Shown: in pieces, positions 38,435 through 53,700 of the stretch
Numbering within the stretch: position 1 is the first letter of the stretch
Layout of the letters: every line of letters starts with the position of its first letter
Assembly (NCBI RefSeq): GCF_023973825.1
Contig: NC_090124.1
Location: 1 to 64,000, forward strand
Reading direction: 5' to 3'
Origin: Plasmodium brasilianum
Lineage: Eukaryota; Apicomplexa; Aconoidasida; Haemosporida; Plasmodiidae
DNA: 64,000 nucleotides
The notes under the pieces: model-generated
Databases searched by the model: none
What the model saw: only the letters and a program-made list of their open reading frames with translations
What the model was told of the DNA's origin: nothing
Position numbers and translations under genes: made by a program

Positions 38435-39324
38435 TTAATATGCTACATCTTCCTTTAATGTTTCTTTAAATGTATTTTCATTCTTGATTCTAATAGAGCA
38501 GTCAATATCCAATTCTATCATTAGTTTTTCTTTCAATCTCCTATATACTACATACCGACATTTAAATTTAGACAAAGGATGTTATAGGATATACTTTTTT
38601 GCTCATTTAAAATATTTTGGAGTCAACAGAGTAATTTTTCGATAAATAATATGTACAACATTTTCCCATTTGTGTTCCATATATAGATTCTAAAAATTTA
38701 AAGTACTTATAACACTCTTCTTTTTGTTTCTTACAAAAAAATGAATTTTGGTAATATGAGCATATATTTTATAATAGTTATAGAAGTAATTTTCTTTCTT
38801 TGAATAATCAAAATAAAATATACAATCTCTGCATGTTATACCATTATATTCCTTAATAATTATTATATTAAGTTCAGATATATTATCTTAGTCCAAAATT
38901 TCATTCCATGTAATATAAAATTTATTCATTATTTGATTACATATCCAATATGTAATATGAGCGCAGTTACTATAGTGATACGTTACTTTGTTTTTCATTG
39001 TTCATAATAAAATTAAAATTATTGCAAAATGACTATTCTCTTCTGTAATTTGGGGCCTCTATTTTTTGAGTGTTTTACATTAATCATCATTTCATATTAC
39101 ACTGGAATTTTTATAAAATCCGCTGTGCTTTCGATTTGTATTTAACACTTAAAATATCCTCCTAAAAATGAATTATTGAAAAAAAATTATATAAATGTTT
39201 AAACTTCTATTTTCTAATAATATTCACTTATCTTAATTACAAATAAAATAGTAAAATAAGAATTTATTAATGATTTTAATAAATATACAACATTTACCAA
39301 AACACTCTCTTCTGAAGAAGCCAT
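38435..39324 (-). pseudogene. PIR (mir) pseudogene, first two exons recognisable
   Basis: Exon 1 (39298-39324) encodes MASSEESVL with donor GTAAAT, a typical nine-codon PIR first exon. After an intron of about 140 bp (acceptor TTTTTAG near 39160), exon 2 reads EDILSVKYKSKAQRIL and then hits a TAA. Further blocks in other frames include CAHITYWICNQIMNKFYI (the cysteine/YW block of PIR ectodomains), EYNGITCRDCIFYFDYS, and KEKLMIELDIDCSIRIK towards 38435. Multiple stops and frameshifts are present. The membrane segment and cytoplasmic exon were not found, so the 3' end is lost or unrecognisable. Confidence 0.7.
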
Positions 39325-42020
39325 TCTATCATCAGATATATCGGTAAAATAACATAATGATTACCCTTAATATACAAATACCAATATATATAGAATACTA
39401 GTTCACAACATCGCCTTATATTATGTTACTTTATATTAAGTATGAAAAGTAATTATATATATATTAGCGAAAATCATACTTTAACAAAAATTTTTGAATT
39501 ATATATTTATACTTTTATCACTACGAATATAAAATTAACATTTTTATATGTAAAAAATATAATATGAACTTTAGTTATACATCCCCCATTATGCAATATA
39601 ATTTTATTCTGTAATATATTATCTTGTATATTTCAATTTTATAATAAAACTTAACTCTAAAGGGTTACATAGAATAACAAAATATAACTGATTTGAATAT
39701 ATTTAAAGCTCAGTTTATATTAATATTCTTATTTAATTATCCTATTTTACTTGGAAATATTCATATAATTAATTTTTCTTTATTACAAATAACTTGGGTT
39801 AAAAGTATAAATACTTATATATTATTATATTTACTTCTTTCAGTAGTTAAACTAGTGCATAATTAATTTCATTACCTCTACATTAAGATGTATTAGTAAT
39901 TTTAAATTTTATGATTTGAATGAATAATTTTATATATTATTAAATATAATAAGTGATTTATAAATTCTATTTGAAAAAAAAAAAAAAAATTTATAATTAT
40001 TCAATAAAAAAATATGTTGCTTATTATATAATTAAAAAAATTATATAAGATTTCCTCTTTGTCATTATTTCGGAAAATAAAAATTTTACTTTTCTTTTTA
40101 TTACATAAGTAATCATGAAATATATATGCTTCATAATATAACTTTTCTCATACATATATACATATATAAGATTAGTTTGTGTTTTAATTTATTTGGAATA
40201 AAATTATTTTAAAGAATATAAAAAATCCACTATTTTAAAAAGATTAAGATAGGGATACAAAATACTTATGTACATTATCTGACTTAAAAAAAAATAATTT
40301 GAAATTATATTCAATATATAACTCATTTAATATCAAGATATATAAATAGTACAAAAATATTTTTTCATCATTTAAATATATACTAAAATAATAATAAAAC
40401 TTACTTTTTTTATACAGCATAATTTATTTATATCCAATATTATTGCATTTATTTAGACTTTACTCAGTAATAATTCACTAAAGTTACAATAATAAATATT
40501 GAAAAAAAGAAAAGAATTTTTATACATTTACGCACTTATTTTTATAAACACATTTTAAAATAGATTATATTCAATTATGGATCATTAATATCATTTTACA
40601 TACTACAATGTGGCATTATTATATATTATTCCTAATAATATAATTAATGTACTACATATTTTATCCAAACAATATTATATTCTGGATATAATAAAATAAA
40701 AATTAAATAAAATTTTTAAAATGTCCTTATGAATAAATTCTATTTCTAATGCAAAATTACTGCTATAAAAAAATATTATGGCATTTTATTTTTTTTTTGG
40801 ATAATATCAATATTGATATAATTAGAATAATTTTTGTATTAATATATATAATATTTATTATGAAAAAATAATTATATAATAATGAGGGAACTTATATACT
40901 TAAAATAATAAATTCAATCCATTTCTCCATTGTTAAATCTAACGTACTAATTATAGTAACATTTCTTATAACATTTATTCATGATCTTAAGAATGTACAA
41001 TATATCCTTTATATTATTTATTAAATTCAATTAACTAAAAAAAATAGTTATTAGCAATATCAATATTTACTTTAGTAAACTAATTTTATTGATAATATTT
41101 AAATTATTTTATGATATGATAATGTATCTCAAAAAAAAATCAATAAAAATGTAATACAAAAGATGTATTATTAAAATTATAATAAATATTTAAATGAGAA
41201 ATAAAATATAATAATATCCTTTAAAATATAGAAAAACGGGGAAACCATACTTATATAATAAAATGGAAAAGTGTTTTTTAAATGGAGAAATCGTTATTTG
41301 TAAAAACTTTCACGTATAAATTTTTTATCCTAATTAAATCCATTTATTTTGAAAGAGTCCCAATCAAACATAATTTATATTGTCACATTCATATGAATAA
41401 AAGTTTTTGTAATATATATATATATATGTTCACAATTTTGATAAAAAAATTTATATAATACAATAAATTATAGAACATTTTCTGTAGAATAATTTTATAA
41501 ATATATCTCCAAACAACAAAAACAAATAATTATTCACAATAAAGTAAATATAATTCTTCCGAAATTTCAAGCAAGAAATATATTAGATAATTAAAATATA
41601 TAGATACTTATTTCCAATAAAATATAATTTATGCACATTAAAAAAAGTATAAAAAACAAATTATTATTTTATGCAACATTATAATATAATTGTATATTAC
41701 TTCTATAATATAATATTTTGTAAAATCATATTTCTTTAAAAAATATTTCAATTTACATTTAACACATTACACTTATTTTTCTATATAATATTTTTTAAAC
41801 TAAAAAGTTTTATCGTTGTCATTATAATAGTACTACAATTTTTTAGTCCTGAACTATAATTTATCGATAATTATTAGTAACAAATATTTATATGCCTTCC
41901 AAAATACTGTGGAATCTTACATAATAATAGAATGAAAATTTTGTTGTTAATTTTTATACATAGTTTACTGAAACCATATAATAATGATATTATCTTTTAT
42001 TTGTTTTATCCTAAAATAAA
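39325..42020. other. Intergenic between divergent PIR genes
   Basis: AT-rich DNA lying between the 5' ends of the minus-strand PIR pseudogene and the plus-strand intact PIR gene. It should contain both promoters. No sequence motif could be assigned with confidence. Confidence 0.5.
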
Positions 42021-43745
42021 ATGGAAAAATTAACTGAAGAATTGTTGGTATATTTTTATATTTATGAAAAAAAAATATGAAACTATATAATAAATAATTT
42101 ATATTACTAAAATGCAGTAAAAAACTATTCATTAAAAGTAAAATTTAATTTTATATAATTCATTATTTCTTCTTAATATACAGAATAAAATTTTAGAAGG
42201 ATCACGATCAAGTATTATATATAATATATTAAATCAAAGTGTCACTGGTAATCAATACGATACAATATGTAAAGAATTAAATGAAAATGAAAGTGACAGT
42301 GATAATCCAACAGGAAGTTATAATCTCTGCAAACAAATTGCAAGGAACGCTCAGTATTTATCATATAAGATAAGTGAATCGGGATATAAGAATTATTGTT
42401 TACATTATACATATTGGGTATATTATAAAATAAAAAAAATTTTAGAGAGCAGCTCGGAAAGTAATAAATCAGAACTTCTTACTAAATTTTTGGAAGTAAA
42501 CAATACTTTTTATAAGCATTATAATTTATATAACTGCCTTTACGCAATTAAAGGAAACTCTATAGAAGGATTAAACGATAAGGTAGATGAAAAACATTTG
42601 TTCGATTATTTCAAAAACTACGATTATATAAAAAAATATGATACTTGTAATAAAGTTAATTTCAGTGATTATAAAAACTATCTAAATCATACAAATGAAC
42701 TATACAAAAAGCATAAAACTGAAAAGAAATGCTGTGAAGATCCATTCTGGCCCGATTGTCCAGATTATTTTTATTGTCAAAATGAGTTCGATCCTAATAC
42801 GCTCTTACAAGCATTAAACTCTAACGAAAGTGATAAATGTAAAAACTTAAAAAAATTAGAAAAAAATACACAATCCGGTTATCCAATGGATTCTGAGGAT
42901 TCCGAAACAGATATAATAAGTTCATTTTATTTTACTAGCTGTACAGATATTAAAGGTGACAGCCCTAATAATCAAACACGTACAGGTGGAATACAAAAAT
43001 GTAATGTGTTTGCGGCATCCCCTAAATCACTTAATAGTCCTTCACCGTTTACTCAACCTCCGCCTGATCATGTTACTTTTACCTTCGTCCAACAAACAAT
43101 AGCTTCTGCACCTTCTGAATTACAAGAAGAGAAAACAAAATCAAGCGAAATCTCAGAACAAGTTCTATCATATCATTTAGAGCCAACAATTAAAAAACAG
43201 GTCAAAATTAATAAAAAAAAAGAAGTTTGTAAAAAACCTGGATTAGTAAATGATGCATCTGGTAGCTGCAGGGAACCAAGTGTACGAGAAACAGGAACTA
43301 TTGGATTAAAATTGGATTCATATCACCCCGACAAAAAAAGAGCTATTATATCATTCATTAATAATCCTATTAATATATTCAATAACAATGTATTTCGTGG
43401 TGGTATTGCTTTTACTTTGATAGTGGGAATAATTTCAACTATTTACATTTATTATAAAGTAAATCTAAATTCTTAGTAAAATCTAAAATATATTAATTTA
43501 CTATTCTTAATATGTACAATATTTTATAATTATAAAATAAATATATTCTCCATGTTTTGTATTATTCACTTTTATATTAGTTTACTCCCTTCGGAAGACG
43601 TTTTCATAAAAAGGAACCAAGGAAAAAAAGAATTGACAATTATTATGATGATCCATATATGCGTCAATTTATAATTCGCGCCCCAAAACCTCTTAAAAGG
43701 AAAGTTGGAACAGCAAGATTACATTTTTCTTATTATTCTACATGA
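42021..43745 (+). CDS. PIR (mir) variant surface/exported protein, three exons, intact
   Basis: Exon 1 is 42021-42047 (MEKLTEELL). Intron 1 is 42048-42183 (136 bp; donor GTATAT, acceptor ATATACAG). Exon 2 is 42184-43458 (425 codons). Intron 2 is 43459-43580 (122 bp; donor GTAAAT, acceptor ATATTAG). Exon 3 is 43581-43745. The product is 488 residues. The N-terminal ectodomain is cysteine-rich: YCLHYTYWVYYKI, LYNCLYAIK, a CC pair and CPDYFYCQNEFDP follow the PIR pattern. A serine/proline-rich linker sits at about 275-330 (SLNSPSPFTQPPPDH). A membrane helix lies at 415-432 (GGIAFTLIVGIISTIYIYY), followed by a 54-residue basic tail starting FTPFGRRFHKK and ending ARLHFSYYST. As in the family there is no cleavable signal peptide. 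PIR proteins are thought to act in variant expression and host interaction; the role of this one is unknown. Reading past the exon 2 donor would add only five residues and a stop. Confidence 0.9.
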
Positions 43746-46700
43746 AACCATATTTGTTTACTTTAAATAAAGAGTAAAATGATTTAGAAAAATTATATTA
43801 AAAATCTCTCTTAAGGGCATTAAACGCACAATTATGTTTAGTAAGAGAAAAAAAAAAAAGAAAATTAATGAAATACAGATAATACATAAAATAAATCTTG
43901 TTTCAGTTTACAATGTATAAATGAAGAATTATCCAGCATAGTAATTACATACATCTATATACTAAAGCTTCAATGTTAAAAAATAATTAAACATAGATAA
44001 TTTGTATAATTTTACACATAATATGAAAAACATAAAAATGCATGAAAACAAGCACCACTAACAAACGTTAAGTAAATACTAAGTATCCATATAAAAAAAT
44101 AAAAAAGGAAATTATATTTAAAAACTTATATAAAATAATAAATAAATATTACTAATATAAGAAGTTCTAATATATTTTAGCGAACATACAGAAAATAAAA
44201 AAATAATTATACTATATGAAACTAAACAATTAACTCCTTAAATAAAAAAGTAAAAAAATTAACAAAAAGTGTTTGCATTTATATTATCAATAAATATGAA
44301 AGACGAATAACGATAAATATAAATATTTAAATACGAAAGAAAAAAAATCTAGCTCGTTACAAGGATTACTTAAGAATATTATTCATAAATAGCTAATTTT
44401 AAGAATTATGCACGCAATAATAAAAATATTTTCGTAGTTTTATTTTTATATAGATACAATTACTTAAATTCATTATTATATATTATTATATTCTTTTCTT
44501 TTTTTATCTGTTTCTTTTCTTCTTTCCATTTATTTATGCGTTATAACAAAAATCATATGTATTTTATATAAAGTTGATATTAAATTTTACATAGATATAT
44601 TGCAACTTCCTAAAAATAATAAAATGATATAAATTATGTTAACATAATTCATACGCTAATATTATTACAGTTCATTATTTTATTTAAATGAACTAAACTG
44701 TTGAGTATTACATACAACTCTTTTGTTTTGGCAGTACATACACAATTATTATAAAAAATTGCATGATATAAAATGACTTAGGTTTTAATTATCAATAATA
44801 GAAAAAAGGAAATTACTTACTTACAATACTAACCAAATCTTTCTTACTTTTATAGTTTAATAAAATATAGAATGATAGTTAATGACATATAAGATGATAT
44901 ATCAATATTATTTATATAATTTATGCATAAATTGATCATCTATCGCACATTAAAAAATTTATAATTTTGCTTATATTGTTATGTATAAAAAAATTATGAA
45001 GTATTTTATTAAAAAATGTATTGTCGAAAATATTTAATAAGTATTAAAGTTATGTAAATTTTTAAATTATTATATCGTTATTATGTTATATCTAAAATAT
45101 TACTCATAATATGAAACTTATGAAATTTTATAAAAAAATTATATATTTAAAATATATAATAATCATCCTTTCTCTCCTCTTATACAGAATTATTTAATGT
45201 AGGTATTATTTAGATTAATTACTATGATATATAACATTATAAAAATATACATTTAAATATATATTAATTGATAAGTATAATAATATTACTTAATTATTCC
45301 ATTAGATCCAATTAGTTCAAATGATGTTACTAATATTTATATATCAATTAATTTTAATATTATTAACCAATTCTATTTTTACGTTGTTATAAAGATAAAA
45401 TTATTAATATTTTTTTCTTTTTACCTTTTCATAAAAATAATATTAAACTCTTTTAAAAATTTTTCTATCCATAACACAAAACTCATTAATTTTTTTTCTT
45501 TTTATATAAATTTTTTCAACATTTTTAATAATAAAAAAAAAATATAAAAAGTAACGACAGTTTTAATGTGTAATAAAATGAAATATTATAACTATACTAT
45601 TTAAATGGTATAGAAATTATTAGATATATTTTTATTTTGTATTAATAAATTCTTAGACCAAATTTTTTTAACAACAAAATTATAAATAACATTTTTGTGA
45701 TATCTTCTTTTATGGAATTTTAAAAAAATTTTTATATATTCTATTTACTTTTAAATTATACTTATGTTTCGTATATACAAGTTAAAATTTTTATTCTAGA
45801 CATACTTTGTTAATATAGGTAAAATATATATAAAATAACTTCTAAAAAAATTTTAATACAATAATTATATAGAATACTTCTAAATAATAAAATTACACAT
45901 TTATCTATATCAAATAAAGCTTTCTTATATGCGAATGTATCTATAAAGCATACATTAAAATAAAAAATATATGTATATATATTGATATATATACATTAGT
46001 AAAATATTAAAAAATTATTTCAATATTCATTATGATATTTTGAGAAAATCACGTTTTCTTTTGTATTGTTACATATTCTCCTTCTATTATGCATTTTTTA
46101 CGTATTGTACTATATATATAATATTTTCAAATACAATAGTTCAAATGTACAATTTCATAAAAAATGATAAATTATGATCATATATATACCCTCCTATATC
46201 ATTATTAACATATTATAAAAATAAATGAGATATCATGTAAAACATTAAAATAAAAAGAAAGAATACAACAAAAAATTTTCATATAAGTAAAAACAAAAAA
46301 TTAAAAAAAAATTAAACTAATAATTCTTTAATACAATAGATCGATTAAAGAGAAATAGAACAAATTAATTTTTTGTATGCATTAACTGTTTACAAATATT
46401 TATTATCAATTAATATTTTTTTTTTTTTTTTCATCTAACTTTCTCCTTAAACGTTATCTCTTATTTACTTATTTCAAGAGAAACATTAAAATTTGACATA
46501 ATTTATTCATATTATAACAGGACAACCAATAATTTTGGAATTATATTTAAATAGTTCTGTAATTTTGATTAACAACTGATATCTCTAAAATTATTATATA
46601 ATAATTCATAACATATTTTATTTTACATTCCAAAATAAACATTTATATGTAGTGTTAAAAATATTTTTTCATAGGATTGTCAAATTCAGAATAAGAACCA

Positions 46701-48034
46701 AAGATAAATAATATCATTCTAATCTATATATTCAAATATATATATTAACATTACAGAATAATTATTTGGAGATTTTCACATATTTTGTTTTAAATATTGT
46801 AAGATAGTATTCTATTTATATGAGATTTTAGTATTATTATTTCTCCTTAAACAGTTATAATTTATACTATATTTTTTAATTATATATTTTAATTAATTCT
46901 GCTGTAGCATATACGAATAATTTTTCATATATTCATTAAGTATCCAAATATTATATAATTAAGTGATATGCCTAACTATTCATTTTATTATTATAATTTA
47001 GTCCAAACTAAATAACTTATATCCAAAAGTAGCAGTAGATACATACAGAAAAAATAATTTATATAATATAGTATACTATTTAAAATTATTCTATAGCATA
47101 ATATATATTCCACATATTATTAATCATTAGGTAACTGATATATGTATAGTATTAAATGCTATGAGTATTTTATAACGTTATGTAATTTCCACAACTATAG
47201 AAACAATATAGTATATTTTATATGTTATTAATTCTCATCTCTATACATAATGTATTAAAAATAAAAAACTATTAACAAGATAATTACAATACGATAATAT
47301 CGCTGTATCATACATTAGTAACTAATCTAACACAATAAAAAAGGAGCATATTTACAGTGCTAATAATGATATGCTTTATACATTATTTATTTTAGGAAAA
47401 TCAAAATATTAAAAATAATTATTTATAATAATACAAGTAAAAATATTTATACGTGTATGTTTCTACGAGAAAAAGAAAAAAGGTGCCTTCCATATATTAA
47501 CAATAATTTTACGCAATAAACACCATGTTATTTATTAATATTAGTTATATGTAATATGTTATTGTTAGCCATTCTACTCTCCTTCTATAAAGTGGATTTT
47601 GATTTTTTGTAAAATTATAAACTAAAATGTGATTTAATTTCAAAATATATATATCATATATCCACATTTATGATATATTTATTTATTGTAATAAAAGATA
47701 TGAGCAGTGCAAATGAATATTAGTGTATTCAATTATTTAATGGAACGCATATAAAATCTTAAGTTGTTGATAGTCCCCTAATTTCTGTTAATATATATTA
47801 ATTTAAAATAAAGATACAAATAAATACAAATATGCAAATTTGTATTTTTCTTACATATGGTTTTTTACGACGACTTAAATTAATAATGCTGCGTCACTAC
47901 GTCAAGGGTAACTTTTATTCCTTTTTAATATCTCTAAATTTATGCATAAATTATCTCTATATGAACAAGATATGTTCATGTAACTAATACAACAATTAAT
48001 GTTTAAATAATTCTTACTAATTCTTTTGAATCTA
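43746..48034. other. Intergenic, no gene seen
   Basis: About 4.3 kb of AT-rich DNA between the PIR gene and the STP1 pseudogene. No open frame of note and no exon signature were found. It holds the PIR 3' untranslated region and possibly a lost upstream part of STP1. Confidence 0.5.
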
Positions 48035-50580
48035 TAATTGGTTAGGATATGGTTATGGTGAAGGAAATTACGTTTTCAAAAATAAACATACAAAAAAAGT
48101 AAGATATATCGTAAAGAAAACTACTTCATTAGAGAGACAGACAGAAAAAAACAAATTTAGACAAAAATGCTTATCTTTGGATAAACACCTAATTAAAGAA
48201 GAAACACCATTCATCATATACTAAACAGAGTTAGTGGGAACAAGTACTTAATCGTTTTTTACATAAATTTGACAAGCTTACCAAATATGGTGGATTCTCT
48301 ATGATTTTAGGCAATAATGAACGAATTATTTTGCAGTTAAAGTATTAAGGAGATGATTTCCTTGAAGAAATAAAACATATCTAGATAAATTAAATATCTA
48401 TAAAAAAGAAAATAATACATATAATTGTAATAGTGATAGTAAGTGTATAAGTACTTGTTACGATTAAAATGAGCAATTTACATAAAGAAAGAACTATTTA
48501 GAAAAAAAGTAAACCCTATGAATAATTTCAGAATAACAAATCCTAAAATTAAAATTCGATCAATAATTTCATCTTAAAGAATTGTCAAACATATAAAAAA
48601 CACCTTACATACTTAATCCTCGACACTTCTATACAATATAAATCTCAACATGTAGGAGAAAATAGTCCCTCAAAAAGGAACAAAACAAAAGTAAAGATTC
48701 ATTTTCATCTGCAACATATGATAAATCCCCAAGTAAAACTCAGCCAGCATCTTCTATCCATCCTAAATAGGAATAATCAATTCAACGACAAAAAGCAACC
48801 ATGGAAAACTAATCTAGTCAAATTAAAGATATACATGAATAAACTCCTAAAAATTATATATGCTCTCGATACTCAGATACAATTATATTATCACATTCCA
48901 AAATGTAAAGTCCTAATTCTCAACAGATAAAAGAAACCATTATTCCTGAAACTATTTTATTATCTCCGAAAAGGCTAATTCCTAATTAAAATTTTAAACC
49001 TTCTACGATCCCTAACATTATAGGTACAATAAATGTTAATAAATATTTATATTTTTTTAATAACTACAATGTATAACATGTATATTTAAAATAAAATTAC
49101 AGATACAGCATGAAACTCACAAAACAAATACATATCATCTATATTAATTAAATTCATAGCTATTATTTTATTTTCCCCTTTTTATTAAAGTAAAATAAAA
49201 ATTATGTACAAAATATAAATTAATCATTTGAATACTACAATAATTTATTGTGTAAAACTTTTTTTTTTTATATTATAGTATGCTTTTATAGGAACGTTTA
49301 AAAAAAAAAAAAAGATAAATAGAAGTGCAATTTCTCAAAATAATACAACCCTTACATTCTGACAAAAATATTGAGCGTATAGAACAATATCACTTAAAAT
49401 GTCCAACATAGAATGATGAAGATATCATAAAAAGTATGAAAAAAATACAAACTTATCAAAGAAAAAGAAAGACAGGTTCAAAACTATTATTGATGCACAC
49501 ATAGGAGTATTAGAACAATGCAGAAATGAAGAATGGCTATCCAACAAAGCTAAATCTTCTAAATTAGTCTTGGAAGATTTTATAAAAGAGAAACATACAA
49601 CCTAATATAAGTAATGATTAACAAATAATGGAAAATATTAAAACCAGCAATAACATTAAAACACAAAAAATTCTATGGAATAAATAAATAAAAAAGCATA
49701 GAAATCTTTCTGACAAATTAAAAAAAGAAGAATGGTTTAAAAATTTGAAAAATGGAAGTGAAAATGAACAGGACTACTCAAAAAAAATGAAGAATTAAAA
49801 AAAATATTGTCAAATGAAAATAAAAAAATTTTATTTTTTGAAAGGTCCAAAGTACATGGAAACAGTGAAAATCATAAAAGTTTATAATTATAGGAAAATA
49901 TCTTGAACAATACTAATCTAAAGGATTAATGGGAGAATATCAGAATATGTTATATGATTATGAAAATGAAGAAACCAAAGATAAAGTATTACCAATAATT
50001 AAGGAAGAAATGAAACACGAAGAAAGCAATAAAGAATTATATAAATAAATAAAAAAATTTTATTAACACAACTGTGTATTCTCGTACTTACTTTGGTATT
50101 AGAAAAATTCAAAAAAAAAAAGTATATGGGGAATAAAGAATCATAGTTCGATCTCTACATAAATGAATACAAGACAGATGAAAATTCAGCTAGAAACATA
50201 GAAATTACAAAAAAAAAAATAAATGTAACGAACAACATCGTTTTAGAAAGTAGGAAAAATAAGGAAATTCATGATTGTATAGATTAAAAGTACTTTAGAC
50301 AAAAGATAGAAAATTGGACATGAGAAGAAAATACGTATTAAAATTCCATAGATAGTGCGAATAAAGTAGACAAGTTTAAATAATTAATGAAAAAATACAT
50401 TCTATAAAATGATAAGGACACATATTAAAAGTATATTTTAACTATATTCAAGTTATAGCATATAATGGTAGTGAAAAAGATATATTAAATTTTCTGATAT
50501 CTGAAAGGAACACAGAAAGGATAAATATGAAGTAATTCATAATATAAAAGAGTAAAGAGAAAATAAAAAATAAAATATGA
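48035..50580 (+). pseudogene. STP1 pseudogene, heavily decayed
   Basis: STP1 blocks occur in order. The N-terminal part has KNKFRQKCLSLDKHLIKEE, then after a frameshift HHSSYTKQS. WEQVLNRFLHKFDKLTKYGG and NNERIILQLKY follow, then a stop and GDDFLEEI, then YNCNSDSKCISTCYD. The central part is a serine/glutamine/proline-rich region with many stops (QSPNSQQIKETIIPE-like, LLSPKRLIPN, STIPNIIGTINVNKYLYF). The C-terminal part has KDRFKTIIDAHIGVLEQCR, NEEWLSNKAKSS, QKILWNK, HRNLSDKLKKEEWFKNLK and, near 50.45 kb, AYNGSEKDILNFLI. STP1 proteins are large, subtelomeric, single-pass surface-type proteins of P. malariae and P. ovale. Order and spacing show a nearly full-length gene body that lost coding capacity through tens of point mutations. 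The exact 5' end and first exon are not clear. Confidence 0.8.
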
Positions 50581-50726
50581 AATGCAGTTATTTAATAAAT
50601 ATACCAGTAATCTATATTTTTTTCTCTTAGAATACCATTTAAAAATTTTATATTAATTCTTGATTCAATGAAAATAAGAAAATGTTAATGAGAATATTAT
50701 TACCCTAAATAAGAATGCCCTTAATT

Positions 50727-50773
<47 letters not shown>

Positions 50774-53700
50774 GTTGGTTTTTTTTCGTTTTTCTTAAGT
50801 AATTAATTGTTTAAAATGCCTTTACATAATTCATTATTAAAATTTTATTATTTCATAACAATATAATATTACGTTTTACTTATGCGGAATTAATATTTTA
50901 TATTTTTAATAATAATAACATTTTTAATGCAGTTTCCAAAAAAAAAAATTATTACATTTTTTGATAATTTGTTTTTTCATATTAAGCCATAATCTAACAT
51001 ATTATGTCTAATAACACTTTTTAATATGCATGATCTAATATTATATTTAATGAATTTATTTTTAACATAATATGTAATTAGTAAAAATAAATATGTTTTT
51101 TTTTATAAATAAGATGTACTATAAAATGTACATATCATAAATAATATAATTATCCAAAGTTATAATACACTTAATAACATCATGTTATTCTCCTTATTTT
51201 ATATAAATTACATTTATAAAAATATATATAGAGAGATAGGGTTATGTCTTCCTGGTATATCTTCCTTATGTTACATATGAATAATATATTCTTTCCTATA
51301 TTTATTTGTGAAATCTAAAATGAATGATTAAAATTTTTCTGAGTATTTGGTAAATATAGTCGTTATTATTAAATGAACTGTAAAAGATAACTATAAAAAT
51401 GGAAATAGCTTTAATAAGTATGGTTAAATATATATAAATATATATATAATATTTTTTTTTAATTGTAAAGTATTATAACTTGAAAACAGAATAGTTATTT
51501 ATATATATATTATATTGTATATTATTATTCTGTAATATTCTGTTTAAGTTGATAAAATATTTAAGAATTAAGAAGTTAAATATAGTTATATTAATATTTC
51601 TTATTCTTATGTTTCGACCAAATAAATTTAAAAATTTCAGAATAGATTACTTTTTTTCTTTTACGTTGTTTTATTTTATTTTATGTAATATAATTATATG
51701 GGAGAAAAGAATAATCTTAAACTACTTTTTATATTTAAATATTTTTATTACATAAAAAATTAGACAAAACTTAAATGATTTTTCTTTGGAATTTTAAAAA
51801 AACAAATTTTAAAACAAATTCACACATAATATTTAAAATAGAAAAATAAAGCACAATGCTATTATTCTTTCAAGTTGTCTATTACAGCTATTTTATCTAT
51901 GTAATAAATTATACACCATTTTTTTTATACACATTTTACAAATTAGTTGAATTCATGATGATCAGTAATTTCGTTATATCTAAAATATATTTCTAATAGA
52001 GTCCTTTCTTATATTATGAAGATTATATATATTAGCCATATATGATAATTAATATATGTAGTTATTAATGTACATATTGGAATCTGTCAAATACTAAACC
52101 AAAGGTTATACATTTCTACTTATAGTAATTTTTTAATACCTTAATATTATGTTTTTTAAAAATAACGTCTTTGCGTATACATTGATCGCAACATCCCACG
52201 AGTAATAATATTTTAAAACATAAATTATTAATATTATTATTATATATATTTATTATTTTAAGGAATTACTTTCCATAAATTTTTAGCACATTAATGTTTA
52301 AATAATTATTAATTTTTTATTACTATTATATTCAAAATTCATTATAAATAAAAATGTTCATTAATTTAAATAATTTTTTATAAATTTAATATATCATTTC
52401 ATAATATATAAATATACTTAATGAACAACGTAGCTTTCTTAATCTATCTTTCATCATCATTAACTATTTATAACATAAGACGCAAAATAAACACCCTTAT
52501 ATAATATTTTTAAAAAAAAAACTCATATTTTTATATTATTAGCACGTAAAAACAACCAATAAAATTACACAGAACTGCGCTTAAAAATATAACTGTATTT
52601 CAAATGTCTAACAATTTTTCGTTTTAAAATTTTACAAAAAATATTTACTCTTAGTAAATAATTTTACTGTTTTTAAAAAATTAAACCCATTTTCGAACTT
52701 TAATATGTATATAATGTATAAACTAGAACGGTAAATAAAAATAATAATTTATAATTTATTTTAAATATAATAAATGTAAAGAACATATTTTGTCATTTTT
52801 ACTATATATTACACTGAAAGAAAATATAATAAACCTAGAATCTGTATACAGATTTTCAAGATGTATAACTAAATCATAGTGTAAGGATGTAATGTGAAAA
52901 AAGTTTAATAACACTTATGTACTATATTGTAAAAATAAAATACATAATTATATCTAATAATACTTTATTACTCATAATTTTGATTCATCCTTTTTAGTTA
53001 TTATTTTTATTGATTGCCATATATATCTTATTGATTCTATTTTTTTTCGTCCTGTTATATATGCATTTTATTATTCTATATAATGTAAGACTAATAATTG
53101 CACCATAAAGCATAAATAATGTTTCAATTAATATCAATTATATAATACTTTATAAAATTTTTAACATATATAAATTTATTATTTTCTATAATTTTTTATT
53201 AATTTTTATTAATTTTTTTTTTTTTTTGGATATTTTCTTATTTTCTTTGCAAAAAAATTAAACAAAAAAATTCCACTCGATCAAATCTATATTTTTAATA
53301 TTATTTTATATATTGTATTATTAAAATTCTTTAATTAATAATGAAACTAAACGCCGAGACATTGTAATTAAAATTATGTTTTATATTATTAAAAAACATA
53401 AAAATTTAATTTATCTTATACAATATAATAATAAAAGTGAATTCAAATAATAATATTTTATTATTAACAGACCATTAAACATTTTTGAATACAATATATA
53501 AATATGTTATTGAATAAACTACTTGTGCAATAAATTAATTCTATTGAATTATAATTACTACATATTTATTTTTGCTCTAATTATAATGTTTACTGCAAAA
53601 TATTTAAAAAAGTATTTTCTTATGTAAGACTTTACACTATTTCAATATTCTTTTTATTTTTTTTTTAATTGTAATAGAAAAATTTAGAATATTTTTCAAA

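Noticed and set aside
48718..48930. 70-codon plus-strand frame
   Set aside because: Out-of-frame reading through the STP1 pseudogene; the STP1 frame matches the family despite stops.
51549..51755. 68-codon plus-strand frame
   Set aside because: Low-complexity I/L/F/K/N composition and no supporting signals.
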